NCBI GenBank assembly: GCA_027459485.1
Contig: DAIDIG010000004.1
Location: 237,335 to 301,334 of the forward strand
Length of the DNA stretch: 64,000 nucleotides
Source of the DNA: Bdellovibrionales bacterium
GTDB lineage: Bacteria > Bdellovibrionota > Bdellovibrionia > Bdellovibrionales > UBA1609
Direction of reading: 5' to 3'
The translations under genes and the position numbers were made by a program. The notes beneath the pieces are model-generated. The model ran no database searches, had not been told where the DNA came from, and worked only from the letters and a program-made list of their open reading frames with translations. Below are positions 1 through 8,144 of the stretch, piece after piece. Position 1 is the first letter of the stretch. The number at the start of each line of letters is the position of its first letter.

Positions 1-383
1 ATTGCGTCCGCTACTACAACCTAGAGGCCGACGATGCGTTGGTTGACGCGCCCGAGGCCGTGAAACAAAAGCCAAACTGTCTCGGCTTTGCCAACTGCCA
101 AATCCCCGTCCACCACGTCAAATACGACGCTGTGAAATTTTTAAATGGCCAGCAGGTAAACAAAGTGACGATCGAGGCCAACTTTTCGTCAGCGATACCC
201 GATTTGCTCTACATATTGAATTCAGATGGCTCGATCAGCTATACAGAAGCCTCGACGAGTTTTTGTACGGCTACGATCGTGACCGGCGGCCCGGACAATT
301 CCAATTATTTGCTACGGCAGTGCTACGTTCTTCAGGATATGAACACGGGCGGCACCGGCGACTGTTCACCGGCCACGCCATAG
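1..383 (+). CDS. Unrecognised protein, 3' part only
   Basis: The reading frame is open from the left edge of the window (from base 3) to the stop at 381-383, so the TTG at 39 in the ORF track is probably internal and the true start lies outside. The visible part has about 126 residues with several cysteines (motifs such as NCLGFANCQIP and SFCTATI), which is typical of exported proteins with disulfides. I see no catalytic motif and do not recognise the family. It converges with the PilZ gene, leaving about 20 bases between them. Coding status rests on the uninterrupted frame and the absence of a better frame. Confidence 0.55.
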   Translation, partial: CVRYYNLEADDALVDAPEAVKQKPNCLGFANCQIPVHHVKYDAVKFLNGQQVNKVTIEANFSSAIPDLLYILNSDGSISYTEASTSFCTATIVTGGPDNSNYLLRQCYVLQDMNTGGTGDCSPATP

Positions 384-403
384 TTGCATAATTACGGACT
401 CAG

Positions 404-1087
404 TCAGCCTTTCGACAACAACGATCGGTGCGTATCTTTCGCCGTGACGAAACGAAAGCCACAACCGAAGCGGCCGGAGAAGCGGCCGGCTGCCGTGGTC
501 CATACAACTTTAGCATTGAATGTATACTCGCGGTTTGTGTCGTTTAAAAAAACCTTGAGTCGGATGATGTCGCCAACGGCCAAAAGGTTATTCGCTTCGA
601 ATTCACAGTACGCACCACCTTTCGACAGGTTGTACATGCTAGTCAAAAGGTTTTCACCGTCATCAAGCGATTCGATTTGCGCGATTTGGTTGGTGTTGAA
701 GCGACGAAATACTTGCTTGGGTACACGTTTGGCCACAAGAAGTTTGCGCGCTAGGCCGACAATGTTGCGATTCCCGACCGGTCGAGTGAGCGTGTGAACT
801 TCGGTCACTCCGATCAGCTTTTGCAAGGTGGCATTCGCTTCATCTGTTACGACCATAATAGAAAATGAATAGTGCACGTTACGCAACCGATCGATTAGAA
901 ATAAATCGTCTTCGGTGAGCCGCGACTTAACTACGACAACGAGGCTAAATACTCGTTGTTCAAGTTCGGCCTTTACCTGCTCTTCATCAGTTGCTTCGAA
1001 CAAATGATACGGGAGTTCTCGCGCGATCATCTCACGAACCTCGCGAGCACCGTCCTCTGCACGCCCCACAACTAGGATCTTATGCAT
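404..1087 (-). CDS. PilZ-domain protein with receiver-like N-terminus
   Basis: 227 residues. The N-terminal half starts MHKILVVGRAED and alternates hydrophobic strands and helices like a response-regulator receiver domain, but the usual acidic pocket and phospho-Asp are not evident, so it may be a degenerate receiver. The C-terminal half carries a PilZ signature: an arginine motif (FRRFN, about residue 128) and, about 25 residues on, NLSKGGAY, matching the [D/N]xSxxG motif that binds cyclic di-GMP. A GGAGGG ribosome site lies just upstream of the ATG. The family is a cytoplasmic c-di-GMP effector, usually for motility or surface traits. The exact output here is unknown. Confidence 0.8.
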   Translation of the reverse strand: MHKILVVGRAEDGAREVREMIARELPYHLFEATDEEQVKAELEQRVFSLVVVVKSRLTEDDLFLIDRLRNVHYSFSIMVVTDEANATLQKLIGVTEVHTLTRPVGNRNIVGLARKLLVAKRVPKQVFRRFNTNQIAQIESLDDGENLLTSMYNLSKGGAYCEFEANNLLAVGDIIRLKVFLNDTNREYTFNAKVVWTTAAGRFSGRFGCGFRFVTAKDTHRSLLSKG

Positions 1088-1250
1088 GAAAAGCCCTCCA
1101 TATAATGGGTAATCGGCAAAAAGTCGGGATTATTTAAAAGATTCAATTAGTGTCGAAATGCTGAACTCTAGATGCCCTTTTACGGGTGCGAGAGCGTATT
1201 GAACGCTCTCACTCGCGATCTCATTTTGAGATGGTTAATATTTCGACGAA

Positions 1251-1916
1251 TTAATCCGTTTTCATTGTGGCAAGAATGCTTTCGACCGCATTGTCGCTCA
1301 GGATCTGAGCGTCTTGGCACGTGCCCTCGCTGCCCGGGAAAATTTGAGTGCAGGTGCTCGTATTGTTTGGCGTCGTGACCGAACCGATAACGAGAGAACA
1401 ATTATGGGTTTGAGCATAGGCATTTACCAAGTCAAGACACGCATGCCGCGACATGCACACTCGAGTACTTTGTTCGTTAGAAGAACCTTCACCAATCGCC
1501 TGTGTAACGGCCGAGGTATTCAGAATAACTTTTGCATTGGCCCCCAAATCACACTCGACTAAATCTGAATCATCCGCGGTTTTGTCGTTGTCGTCACTTT
1601 CATTGCCCGTACAATTCGGTTTATTTGAATTTGTCACCGTATCGTCACCATCGTTATCGGTGACAGTGCTGGTTGTTGGGGGATTTGTGTTGGTGTTTGT
1701 CACGTTTGGTGCAGGCGCCGTCGGCGTATTTGGCGTTGTCGGTGCGGTCTGCGGAGGCACTGTGGGAGTGGTCGGTGTCGTGGGTGTCGTTGTCGATTGC
1801 GTCGCGAGGGTGGGATTCGGGTTAAGGGAATTAAAGCCGACTTTGCCGCAATTCTGAAAGAAGAGTGCAGTGGCTGACATAACGATAGCTATTACAATGG
1901 CACGTTTTGAAATCAT
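1251..1916 (-). CDS. Thr/Pro-rich lipoprotein
   Basis: I choose the ATG at 1916 rather than the upstream ORF-track start at 2000, because an AGGGGG ribosome site precedes it and it gives a proper signal sequence (MISKRAIVIAIVMS) ending in a lipobox-like FQNC. The product has 221 residues. After the lipid-attachment cysteine there is a low-complexity linker of Thr-Pro repeats (about residues 40-75), then an acidic Asp/Asn stretch, then a cysteine-containing C-terminal domain with about six cysteines. The linker resembles a spacer holding a small disulfide-bonded domain off the membrane. No family recognised. Confidence 0.65.
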   Translation of the reverse strand: MISKRAIVIAIVMSATALFFQNCGKVGFNSLNPNPTLATQSTTTPTTPTTPTVPPQTAPTTPNTPTAPAPNVTNTNTNPPTTSTVTDNDGDDTVTNSNKPNCTGNESDDNDKTADDSDLVECDLGANAKVILNTSAVTQAIGEGSSNEQSTRVCMSRHACLDLVNAYAQTHNCSLVIGSVTTPNNTSTCTQIFPGSEGTCQDAQILSDNAVESILATMKTD

Positions 1917-2110
1917 ATATCCCCCTATTGACCGGCGCGGCGTTCGAATTAGCCGGCACTCGAATATAGGTATGTGCAAACCGTATGCTAGCGAATGCAA
2001 ATTAAACAGGTGCCCACGAAGTGACGCCTGTCAAAGTTCGAAAATTCGCCTAACAGTTCGCCGTATCGAACTGAGAAGTGACCCAAATTGAGACATAAAA
2101 AAGGTAGGCT

Positions 2111-3238
2111 CTAAGGGTGCTTTAAGCCTTCTTTACCGATCCATTTGCCGCGCGGGCGGTAAATGCGGTTATTGGCATATTGCTCGAACACATGCGCCAA
2201 CCAACCGCTCACGCGCGAAACAGCGAATATCGGGGTAAACAAATCAATCGGGATGCCCATGCTGTAATAAACAGTCGCCGAGTAAAAATCGACATTGGGG
2301 AGTAAGCCTTTTTCTTTTTGAACGGTGTCATCGATCAGGGCCGACATTTGGTACCAATGCGGCTGACCGGTTTTCTTCGTTATCTCTTCGCTCATTTTAC
2401 GCAAAATCTTCGCCCGCGGATCGCCGTTTTTGTAAACACGATGGCCGAAGCCCATGACTTTTTCTTTGTTGGCGAGCGCTTCTTTTATCCATTTCACGGC
2501 GGCATCCATCGAACCGATTTTCTTAAGCATGAGCATCACTTGCTCGTTCGCTCCACCATGGAGCGGGCCCTTCAAAGTGCCGACGGCACTTGTAATATCC
2601 GAGTAAATGTCGCTCATCGACGAAGCCGTCACGCGCGCCGAAAAGGCCGAGCAATTGAGTTCATGATCGGCATGCAGAATGAGACAAACATCGAACATAT
2701 GTACAATTTCGGCGTCGGGCTCTTTACCGAGAAGCATATTGAGAAAATTCCAGGCGATCGATTTCTCGGGGTTGGCGGCAACAAAAGATTTGCCCGTTCG
2801 CGTACGCTCGAAAAGAGCGACGAGCGGGCCCATTTTGGCCGTCAGCCGTTTGCCGATTCGTTTTTGATTTTCGAGATCCAATTTTTGCGAATCGGCATCC
2901 CATAACGCGAGACTCGACACTGCCGTTCGTAGCCACGCCATCGGGTGCACGTTTTTTGTCGGCAAACCCTGCAAGTGCTTCACCACTTCCGGCGCCAGCG
3001 TCATCTCTGCCAAAAGTTCGCGGCGAAACAGCGCGAGTTCTTCTTTCGACGGCAGTTTGTCATGCCAAAGCAAATAGATGACTTCTTCGAACGTCGATTT
3101 GGCGGCCAAATCCTCGATCGTGTAACCGCGAAAACATAAGGTGGCGTCTACAATGGACGAGATCCCCGTCGTGCATGCCACGACCCCCTCAAGACCTTTA
3201 TCGACTGCACCTTCATAAATTTCAACCGCGCCTGACAT
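2111..3238 (-). CDS. gltA: Citrate synthase
   Basis: 375 residues, a normal length for the short bacterial (2-methylcitrate/citrate synthase-like) form. It condenses oxaloacetate and acetyl-CoA in the TCA cycle. Conserved active-site segments are present: LHADHELNCS, GPLHGGANE with the catalytic His, GFGHRVYKNGDPR, and the catalytic Asp in NVDFYS. The ATG is preceded by AAAGGAG at good spacing. It appears monocistronic between the lipoprotein and the phosphatase gene. The split between citrate and 2-methylcitrate use cannot be settled from sequence; no prp genes are nearby, which favours gltA. Confidence 0.93.
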   Translation of the reverse strand: MSGAVEIYEGAVDKGLEGVVACTTGISSIVDATLCFRGYTIEDLAAKSTFEEVIYLLWHDKLPSKEELALFRRELLAEMTLAPEVVKHLQGLPTKNVHPMAWLRTAVSSLALWDADSQKLDLENQKRIGKRLTAKMGPLVALFERTRTGKSFVAANPEKSIAWNFLNMLLGKEPDAEIVHMFDVCLILHADHELNCSAFSARVTASSMSDIYSDITSAVGTLKGPLHGGANEQVMLMLKKIGSMDAAVKWIKEALANKEKVMGFGHRVYKNGDPRAKILRKMSEEITKKTGQPHWYQMSALIDDTVQKEKGLLPNVDFYSATVYYSMGIPIDLFTPIFAVSRVSGWLAHVFEQYANNRIYRPRGKWIGKEGLKHP

Positions 3239-3305
3239 GACGGGCTCCTTTCAAATCATCATGAATAGGATCTCAGTGTAGCCAATTGCGCTCGTGATCG
3301 GTAGG

Positions 3306-4199
3306 CTATTTTTTCGCGAGTTTGATGACTTTATCTTTCACTTCAGCCACGACCACCGTCTGATCACGAGATGGTTCTTGCCCCGCGGTGAATTCCTGCA
3401 GCTTGAAAAATATTTGGTTTCGCAACTCGTGAACGCCTTGGTTCGCGAATTCAAGAATGGCTTGAAAGAGCCGATCTTCGCCGAACAGCTGGCCCTCGAG
3501 GTTGCGCGCCTCGACAACACCCGGTGTGCAAAATATGAGTTTGTCGCGGGGGTTCAAAGCGACGGATTGCGCAACAATTACTGCGTCAAATTGACTTCGA
3601 ACAGGCGGCAAGTCTGATTTCAAAAGACGCAGCGCCGCGCCGCTATAATCAAAATGTAACCCAACGATGCCGCCGAGCTTCAAGTAATTCAATGAAAACT
3701 GCCGCCTGTCGAAAACGCCATAGAATAAATCCGCTGAATCTTCGCCTGTAATCGAGGGTTTCATTTCACCCACGATGCGCTCGACCATGCGAGACGGATC
3801 CGATTGGCGTCGTCCCTCCATTCGTCCAGTCAACTTAAGAAGAACTGAAAGAAGAAGCGCCGACATGACGTGCCCGGAACCGGCCGCAACGATGATACCA
3901 AAGCGGGATCGATCTTCGTGTTCAAAAATATCGAAGTAGTCGCCGCCGCGTTGAAAACTCGCCAAAAATTTCGATGAAAATTCGAACCCCTGGATCTGGG
4001 GGATTTCGGTCGGTACGAGATGCTTTTGTATCAAATGGACAACGCGCAATTCTTGGTTGAGCTTACCAATCAAAGATTCAAGCCGCCGGTTGGCTTCGGT
4101 CAACTCGCGACGAAAAACCCCAAGATCTTTTTCGCGCTCTGATACTTCAAGTTCGAGTTCGCGAATTCGCGCGAGAAGCTGTTCGACTGATTCCGGCAT
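3306..4199 (-). CDS. SpoIIE/RsbU-type PP2C phosphatase domain, altered metal site
   Basis: 297 residues. Residues about 1-60 form a predicted coiled coil rich in Glu/Leu/Arg. The rest matches the SpoIIE branch of PP2C phosphatases: QRGGDYFDIF (first metal-binding Asp), a glycine loop GSGHVMSALLL, and a terminal DQTVVVAEV strand. In active members the loop reads ADVSGHG or similar, with a metal-ligand Asp; here it is AAGSGHV, so that Asp is missing. The family normally dephosphorylates anti-anti-sigma factors. This copy may be inactive or use a different ligand. No partner-switch genes lie beside it. An AAGGAG site precedes the ATG. Confidence 0.75.
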   Translation of the reverse strand: MPESVEQLLARIRELELEVSEREKDLGVFRRELTEANRRLESLIGKLNQELRVVHLIQKHLVPTEIPQIQGFEFSSKFLASFQRGGDYFDIFEHEDRSRFGIIVAAGSGHVMSALLLSVLLKLTGRMEGRRQSDPSRMVERIVGEMKPSITGEDSADLFYGVFDRRQFSLNYLKLGGIVGLHFDYSGAALRLLKSDLPPVRSQFDAVIVAQSVALNPRDKLIFCTPGVVEARNLEGQLFGEDRLFQAILEFANQGVHELRNQIFFKLQEFTAGQEPSRDQTVVVAEVKDKVIKLAKK

Positions 4200-4323
4200 T
4201 TTTGATCATCTCCTTAAAGCGCATGGATTTATATTGTCGAAGCCGTGACATGCTTAGTCAATAACAATGCCCGCTTGAAATCGGTTACACGGTTTCGTAG
4301 GACTGGGTGCTGGGGATTTGGGG

Positions 4324-5118
4324 ATGACATTAGACTTTGGGGATTCGCCGCTCAACGCGCTGATCGCGATTGATCTTGAAATCGCTTCAAGTGCCGTGCC
4401 ATTGGCTCAGCGGGGCTCCCGTGCCGATCATCTCAATCGGCTTGTAAACTTCATGTTTTACGAATTGGCCAGCAAAACGAACGGCCAAACACCAGATGAT
4501 ATTTTTCTCACGCTGAATGAGTATTTTTTTCGATTTAAAAATTTCCGCATCGACGCATCGCCGGTTTTACTCGATGAAATTCTCAAAAAACGGTGCGGAT
4601 GTTATTCCGCAGTCGCGCTCCTCTACATTTATTTGTCGCGCCGCCTCGGGTTGAAAGTGGATTTTGTCAGGTGGCCACAACGGGCTATTTTAAAATGGCA
4701 GTGCAAAGGTAAATCGCGTTATTTGGATCTCGAACAATGCGGTCAAGTTTTAACTGAAGACGAACTTCTTGCCGTGCTAAACGAGAGACTCGAATCACCT
4801 AAGCTCAACCGTGATCAAGTGGAGTCCTTAACTCACCATGAGGCGGTCATTCAATATCTCACGTACCTTTCTTTTTTCTATCGTCGCACGGGCGATCGTG
4901 AAAAGCTTCACACGACTTTTTGTTTAATACTGTCACTCGAGCCCGAGAACGCGCGTTTTCTCGCCGAGCGGGCACTTCTGCGACGCGAACTCGGCCTCGT
5001 GAAGGACGCGCTCCACGACATGAAACGCTATTTTGCGTTTACCGAAAAGGTGAGCGCGAGCTCGGATCTCGTGCTCGCATACGAAGAATTAAAAACTCTT
5101 GTCACTTCGCCGGTGTGA
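4324..5118 (+). CDS. SirB1-family transglutaminase-like/TPR protein
   Basis: 264 residues from the ATG at 4324 (the ORF track begins two codons earlier at a TTG). The segment KKRCGCYSAVALLYIYLSR at about residue 95 matches the Cys-containing core of the SirB1/transglutaminase-like fold (usually RGNCLSL...). The C-terminal third has a TPR-like pair of helices (LSLEPENARFLAERALLRRELG). Family members are cytoplasmic proteins of uncertain function. The gene converges with rsmJ and overlaps its end by 17 bases. Confidence 0.7.
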   Translation: MTLDFGDSPLNALIAIDLEIASSAVPLAQRGSRADHLNRLVNFMFYELASKTNGQTPDDIFLTLNEYFFRFKNFRIDASPVLLDEILKKRCGCYSAVALLYIYLSRRLGLKVDFVRWPQRAILKWQCKGKSRYLDLEQCGQVLTEDELLAVLNERLESPKLNRDQVESLTHHEAVIQYLTYLSFFYRRTGDREKLHTTFCLILSLEPENARFLAERALLRRELGLVKDALHDMKRYFAFTEKVSASSDLVLAYEELKTLVTSPV

Positions 5119-5743
5119 TCGGCTCTGCGCGCATCGTCACATAGACGTCGTAGCGCACGGCTTTACCGACAAATTCATGATTTGGTTTAGCGCCCGCCAA
5201 CCACGGCGCGTGTTTCGGCCGCTTGACGATCACACGATCTTGAGCGGCTTGCTTTGCCGCCTTCAATAGCGCGCCCTCTTCATCAAGCGTTGGCGGGTAC
5301 TCAAGTAACTGTAGCGCGCGTGATTCCTTACTCACAGCCGCCGATTTTTTCTTTTCGGGGAACATCGGGTCGAGATAAACAATGTCGGGCTTGCGCTCTT
5401 CGCCCTTCGCGCGTTGATTGAGCCACTCGACCGCATCGGCGTGGACCAGCGTAAAACTGGACGGCGGCGGAAGTTGACTGAAGACCTCATACAATTTGCT
5501 GTTTCTCTCCAGCGCTATGACCTCGCAACCAAGGGCGAGTAGATGCAAGCTATCGCGGCAAAGGCCGGCCGTCGCATCCACTACAAACAGTCGTTTTTTA
5601 CTTCTCTGTTTACCAAGCGCGCGCCCGAGCAAATCCGCTTTCGTTCCGACTTTGTGTCTTGCTGTGAATGCAATCGCGATTTGTATTTGATCGCCGTTGC
5701 CCGAGATATTCAGAACGCCCGTTCTCTGATGCGCTCTTGCCAT
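5102..5743 (-). CDS. rsmJ: 16S rRNA (guanine1516-N2)-methyltransferase
   Basis: 213 residues from the ATG at 5743, which lies just past the stop of the upstream fusion gene; the ORF-track start at 5764 is a TTG. The SAM-binding motif DATAGLCRDSLHLLALGC, the acidic end of strand 2 (ALER), the catalytic segment VYLDPMFPEKKKSA and the late VIVKRP motif are all characteristic of RsmJ (DUF548), which methylates G1516 of 16S rRNA. Tight spacing after the isoprenoid gene suggests cotranscription, though the functions are unrelated. Confidence 0.85.
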   Translation of the reverse strand: MARAHQRTGVLNISGNGDQIQIAIAFTARHKVGTKADLLGRALGKQRSKKRLFVVDATAGLCRDSLHLLALGCEVIALERNSKLYEVFSQLPPPSSFTLVHADAVEWLNQRAKGEERKPDIVYLDPMFPEKKKSAAVSKESRALQLLEYPPTLDEEGALLKAAKQAAQDRVIVKRPKHAPWLAGAKPNHEFVGKAVRYDVYVTMRAEPITPAK

Positions 5744-5744
5744 A

Positions 5745-7652
5745 TTAAAGCGCAACAACGCCAATAAAGATTAGGCCAAAAAGCAAATGTAGAAGAATCG
5801 ATTCTTTCAGAGAGTTGCGAAGACCGGAGGCTAGAGGTGATTTCGCTCGCAGCATTCGAAACGCGAAGACGGCGGTCAGAAATGAAAACGCCGTCGCCGC
5901 GGTTGCGCCTCGTTGGCCAGATATCATCCATAATAGCGGCCAAATGCAGACGCCCGACGCCATGGCAAGCGTCGCCACCACGATTTTTGCGTGATCAAAC
6001 CCCAGCGTGACGGAAAGGGTACGAAGGCCGGACGTGTCATCCACGACCAGGCTAATCAGATGACGGACTTCCAAATATGTCACTGAGGCTAAACCGAATC
6101 CGCAACCAAGTAGAATACAACGCAAGAGATTCAACGGTTCGTGTGCGACGACGTTTGCTCCCAACGTGAGGAGCGGCCCCATTGCCAAAAACACCGCCAG
6201 ATCGCCGGGCAGCCATTCGAGACTTCTGGGCATAAAAGCATTCAAACGACCTTGGCGAAGAATTGAATAGCCAAGTAACCCAGTACCGCCGCCAATCAAA
6301 ACCAACCAAATCAACTGCGGGTTTGAGAATATTGCGGGGGCCGAGAAAAAAATCGCGGTCGCAAGAAATGACCAATAGAGACGATAAACGGTGCGGGCGC
6401 GAAGCCACCCGTTTTGAATGACACGGCTGCCGCCTTTTTCATTTATGCGGTCAATGCCGCTCAGATTGTCGACGTAGTCGTTTCGGCAAAAGATTGCCGC
6501 ATGAAAAAAGAAAAGCGACAACAATGTAAATCCAAACTTCGAAATCGAAGTCGCGAGTGCGTGCAAACTCGAATGAAGTCGAAACGCAAAAACCGCGAGA
6601 GGCGGCATGAGAGTAAATGCGATCAAATCGAGCCTCATCAGCCGCGCCATCACGAACCAGAGTGCGGGCCTGTGACCTTCGACATTTTTCATCGGTTGTA
6701 CGACCGATCGCTTTTCTTTCGCCGTCTCACGCCAATACAACAAGTTCGGCAGTTTACGTAAGTCGTTGATGAGACCGTGCTCATTCACCGGGAGCAAACC
6801 CATCAGCTCATCGCAATGACGGTCGAACAAATCGATCAATTTTTTATTTTGTTCGTCAAACTGCCTGAGCGTATCAAAGAATGTTTCTTCTCCCGTGACC
6901 TCATAGATTTGAGAGAGCGTTTTACAGTCACGAAATCGCGCTTTTTGCGCCTCAGCCATGTCGCGCGTAAGAAATGTCGCAAACGAGTTCATATAACCCG
7001 ACTGCAAATCGCCGAGAATCGCCTTGCCCTCGGTGTTACGAATGTCAAAATCCAGTAGATCGTCGCTTCGCTGAAATAAAAGCCCGAGTAGACTGCCCAT
7101 CTCGTCGAGCCGGTCGTGCACGTCTTTTGAGTCGCGATGAGCGGCGATAAACGGCGCCCGAATGCACCATTTGAAAAGCGACGCGGTTTTTAAATCGTGC
7201 ACGCGATCGAGTTGCAGAAGGCTCACCCCCCAATCTTCGATCAGTGAATCTTGAATCCATTCACCTTCAAGCAGATCGGAGATCATCTCGGATGTGTACT
7301 GGATCAGCGCCAAATTGCCGTGCCGTGAAAGGTTCACCATCACCCTGGCCAAAAGATAGTCGCCGGCCAACACCGCATACTCGGGCGTGTATTTGAGCCA
7401 AGCCGCCGTTTTTTCGCGCCGAAGCGGCGATCGATCGATAAGGTCGTCATGCAGTAGCGACGCATTGTGAATAAATTCAATTGTTTGGGCGAGCAGGTGA
7501 ACCGTCTCTTGCGGCAGGCCCAAATGGTGCGAAATTTTCTGAATCAGCTTGGCACGAAACCCTTTACCGTGCGAGAAAAGATCGTCGTACAATGCGTTGA
7601 GTTTTGGCAGGTAACTCGGGAAGTCGTCAGGCTGGTAAACTTTCAAATTCAT
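5745..7652 (-). CDS. Fusion of trans-polyprenyl diphosphate synthase and UbiA-type prenyltransferase
   Basis: The ORF track runs to 7931, but the first 93 codons overlap the divergent thioesterase gene. The ATG at 7652 (MNLKVYQPDD) starts the conserved sequence, giving 635 residues. The N-terminal half (about 1-330) is an all-alpha polyprenyl diphosphate synthase with both Asp-rich motifs, LLHDDLIDRSPLRR and QRSDDLLDF. The C-terminal half (about 350-635) is a polytopic membrane UbiA-family prenyltransferase with NDYVDNLSGIDR (the NDxxDxxxD motif) and a second motif VVDDTSGLRTL. The fusion would couple isoprenoid chain synthesis to transfer onto an aromatic ring. It sits beside the men genes, so the acceptor may be a menaquinone precursor, but a separate MenA is also present. 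Confidence 0.8.
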   Translation of the reverse strand: MNLKVYQPDDFPSYLPKLNALYDDLFSHGKGFRAKLIQKISHHLGLPQETVHLLAQTIEFIHNASLLHDDLIDRSPLRREKTAAWLKYTPEYAVLAGDYLLARVMVNLSRHGNLALIQYTSEMISDLLEGEWIQDSLIEDWGVSLLQLDRVHDLKTASLFKWCIRAPFIAAHRDSKDVHDRLDEMGSLLGLLFQRSDDLLDFDIRNTEGKAILGDLQSGYMNSFATFLTRDMAEAQKARFRDCKTLSQIYEVTGEETFFDTLRQFDEQNKKLIDLFDRHCDELMGLLPVNEHGLINDLRKLPNLLYWRETAKEKRSVVQPMKNVEGHRPALWFVMARLMRLDLIAFTLMPPLAVFAFRLHSSLHALATSISKFGFTLLSLFFFHAAIFCRNDYVDNLSGIDRINEKGGSRVIQNGWLRARTVYRLYWSFLATAIFFSAPAIFSNPQLIWLVLIGGGTGLLGYSILRQGRLNAFMPRSLEWLPGDLAVFLAMGPLLTLGANVVAHEPLNLLRCILLGCGFGLASVTYLEVRHLISLVVDDTSGLRTLSVTLGFDHAKIVVATLAMASGVCIWPLLWMISGQRGATAATAFSFLTAVFAFRMLRAKSPLASGLRNSLKESILLHLLFGLIFIGVVAL

Positions 7653-7715
7653 GACTGACGAGCGATACTGACTACCTCGAGACGTGTCAAGAAATAGGCA
7701 AGATAAGGTATTCTG

Positions 7716-8141
7716 ATGGCCCGATTGCTGTTTGAAAAGACGATTCGAATCCATTTCGGCGATACCGACCCGCAAGGCATCCTCTTCTTTGCGCGCACGT
7801 TTGAATTGGCGCACGAGTGTCTTGAGGAGTACTGGGCGGCCACTCCCCCTGGCTGGGGCTTTTGGTTTCAAAATGAAGAGTTCGCCGTGCCCCTTCGTCA
7901 CGCCAGCGCGGATTTTCGCTCTCCGGCTCACGCGGGCGAACTCTGTTCAGCGCAGCTGCACTTAATCAAGGTCGGCAATTCGTCGGTCGATTTCAAATTC
8001 GAATTGTACAACCAAACGGGCGCGCTTCTCGCCGCCGTTTCAACCACGCACGTTTTTGTCGATCGACGTTCGTTTTCTAAGATGAGCGTGCCGGATTTGG
8101 TGCGCTCTCAACTTCAGAGCGCCGAACTGGGCCTTAAATGA
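7716..8141 (+). CDS. menI: Hotdog-fold acyl-CoA thioesterase, probable DHNA-CoA hydrolase
   Basis: 141 residues, a normal length for the YbgC/4-hydroxybenzoyl-CoA thioesterase family. The catalytic segment HFGDTDPQGILFFARTFE matches the family pattern with its catalytic Asp. It is the only gene of the men cluster on the plus strand, divergent from the prenyl fusion and converging with menE. DHNA-CoA hydrolysis is the one menaquinone step not otherwise assigned here, so context supports that role. The symbol is a context assignment; other acyl-CoA substrates are possible. Confidence 0.7.
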   Translation: MARLLFEKTIRIHFGDTDPQGILFFARTFELAHECLEEYWAATPPGWGFWFQNEEFAVPLRHASADFRSPAHAGELCSAQLHLIKVGNSSVDFKFELYNQTGALLAAVSTTHVFVDRRSFSKMSVPDLVRSQLQSAELGLK

Positions 8142-8144
8142 GCC

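Noticed and set aside
1453-1857. Val/Gly-rich plus-strand ORF
   Set aside because: Antisense of the Thr/Pro repeats of the lipoprotein gene; no start site.
2318-2905. 195-residue plus-strand ORF opposite gltA
   Set aside because: Lies wholly inside citrate synthase, which has all its motifs; it shows no ribosome site or known domain, so it is a shadow.
5764-7931. Extended N-terminus of the prenyl fusion in the ORF track
   Set aside because: The first 93 codons overlap the well-supported thioesterase gene on the other strand; conserved sequence begins at the ATG at 7652.
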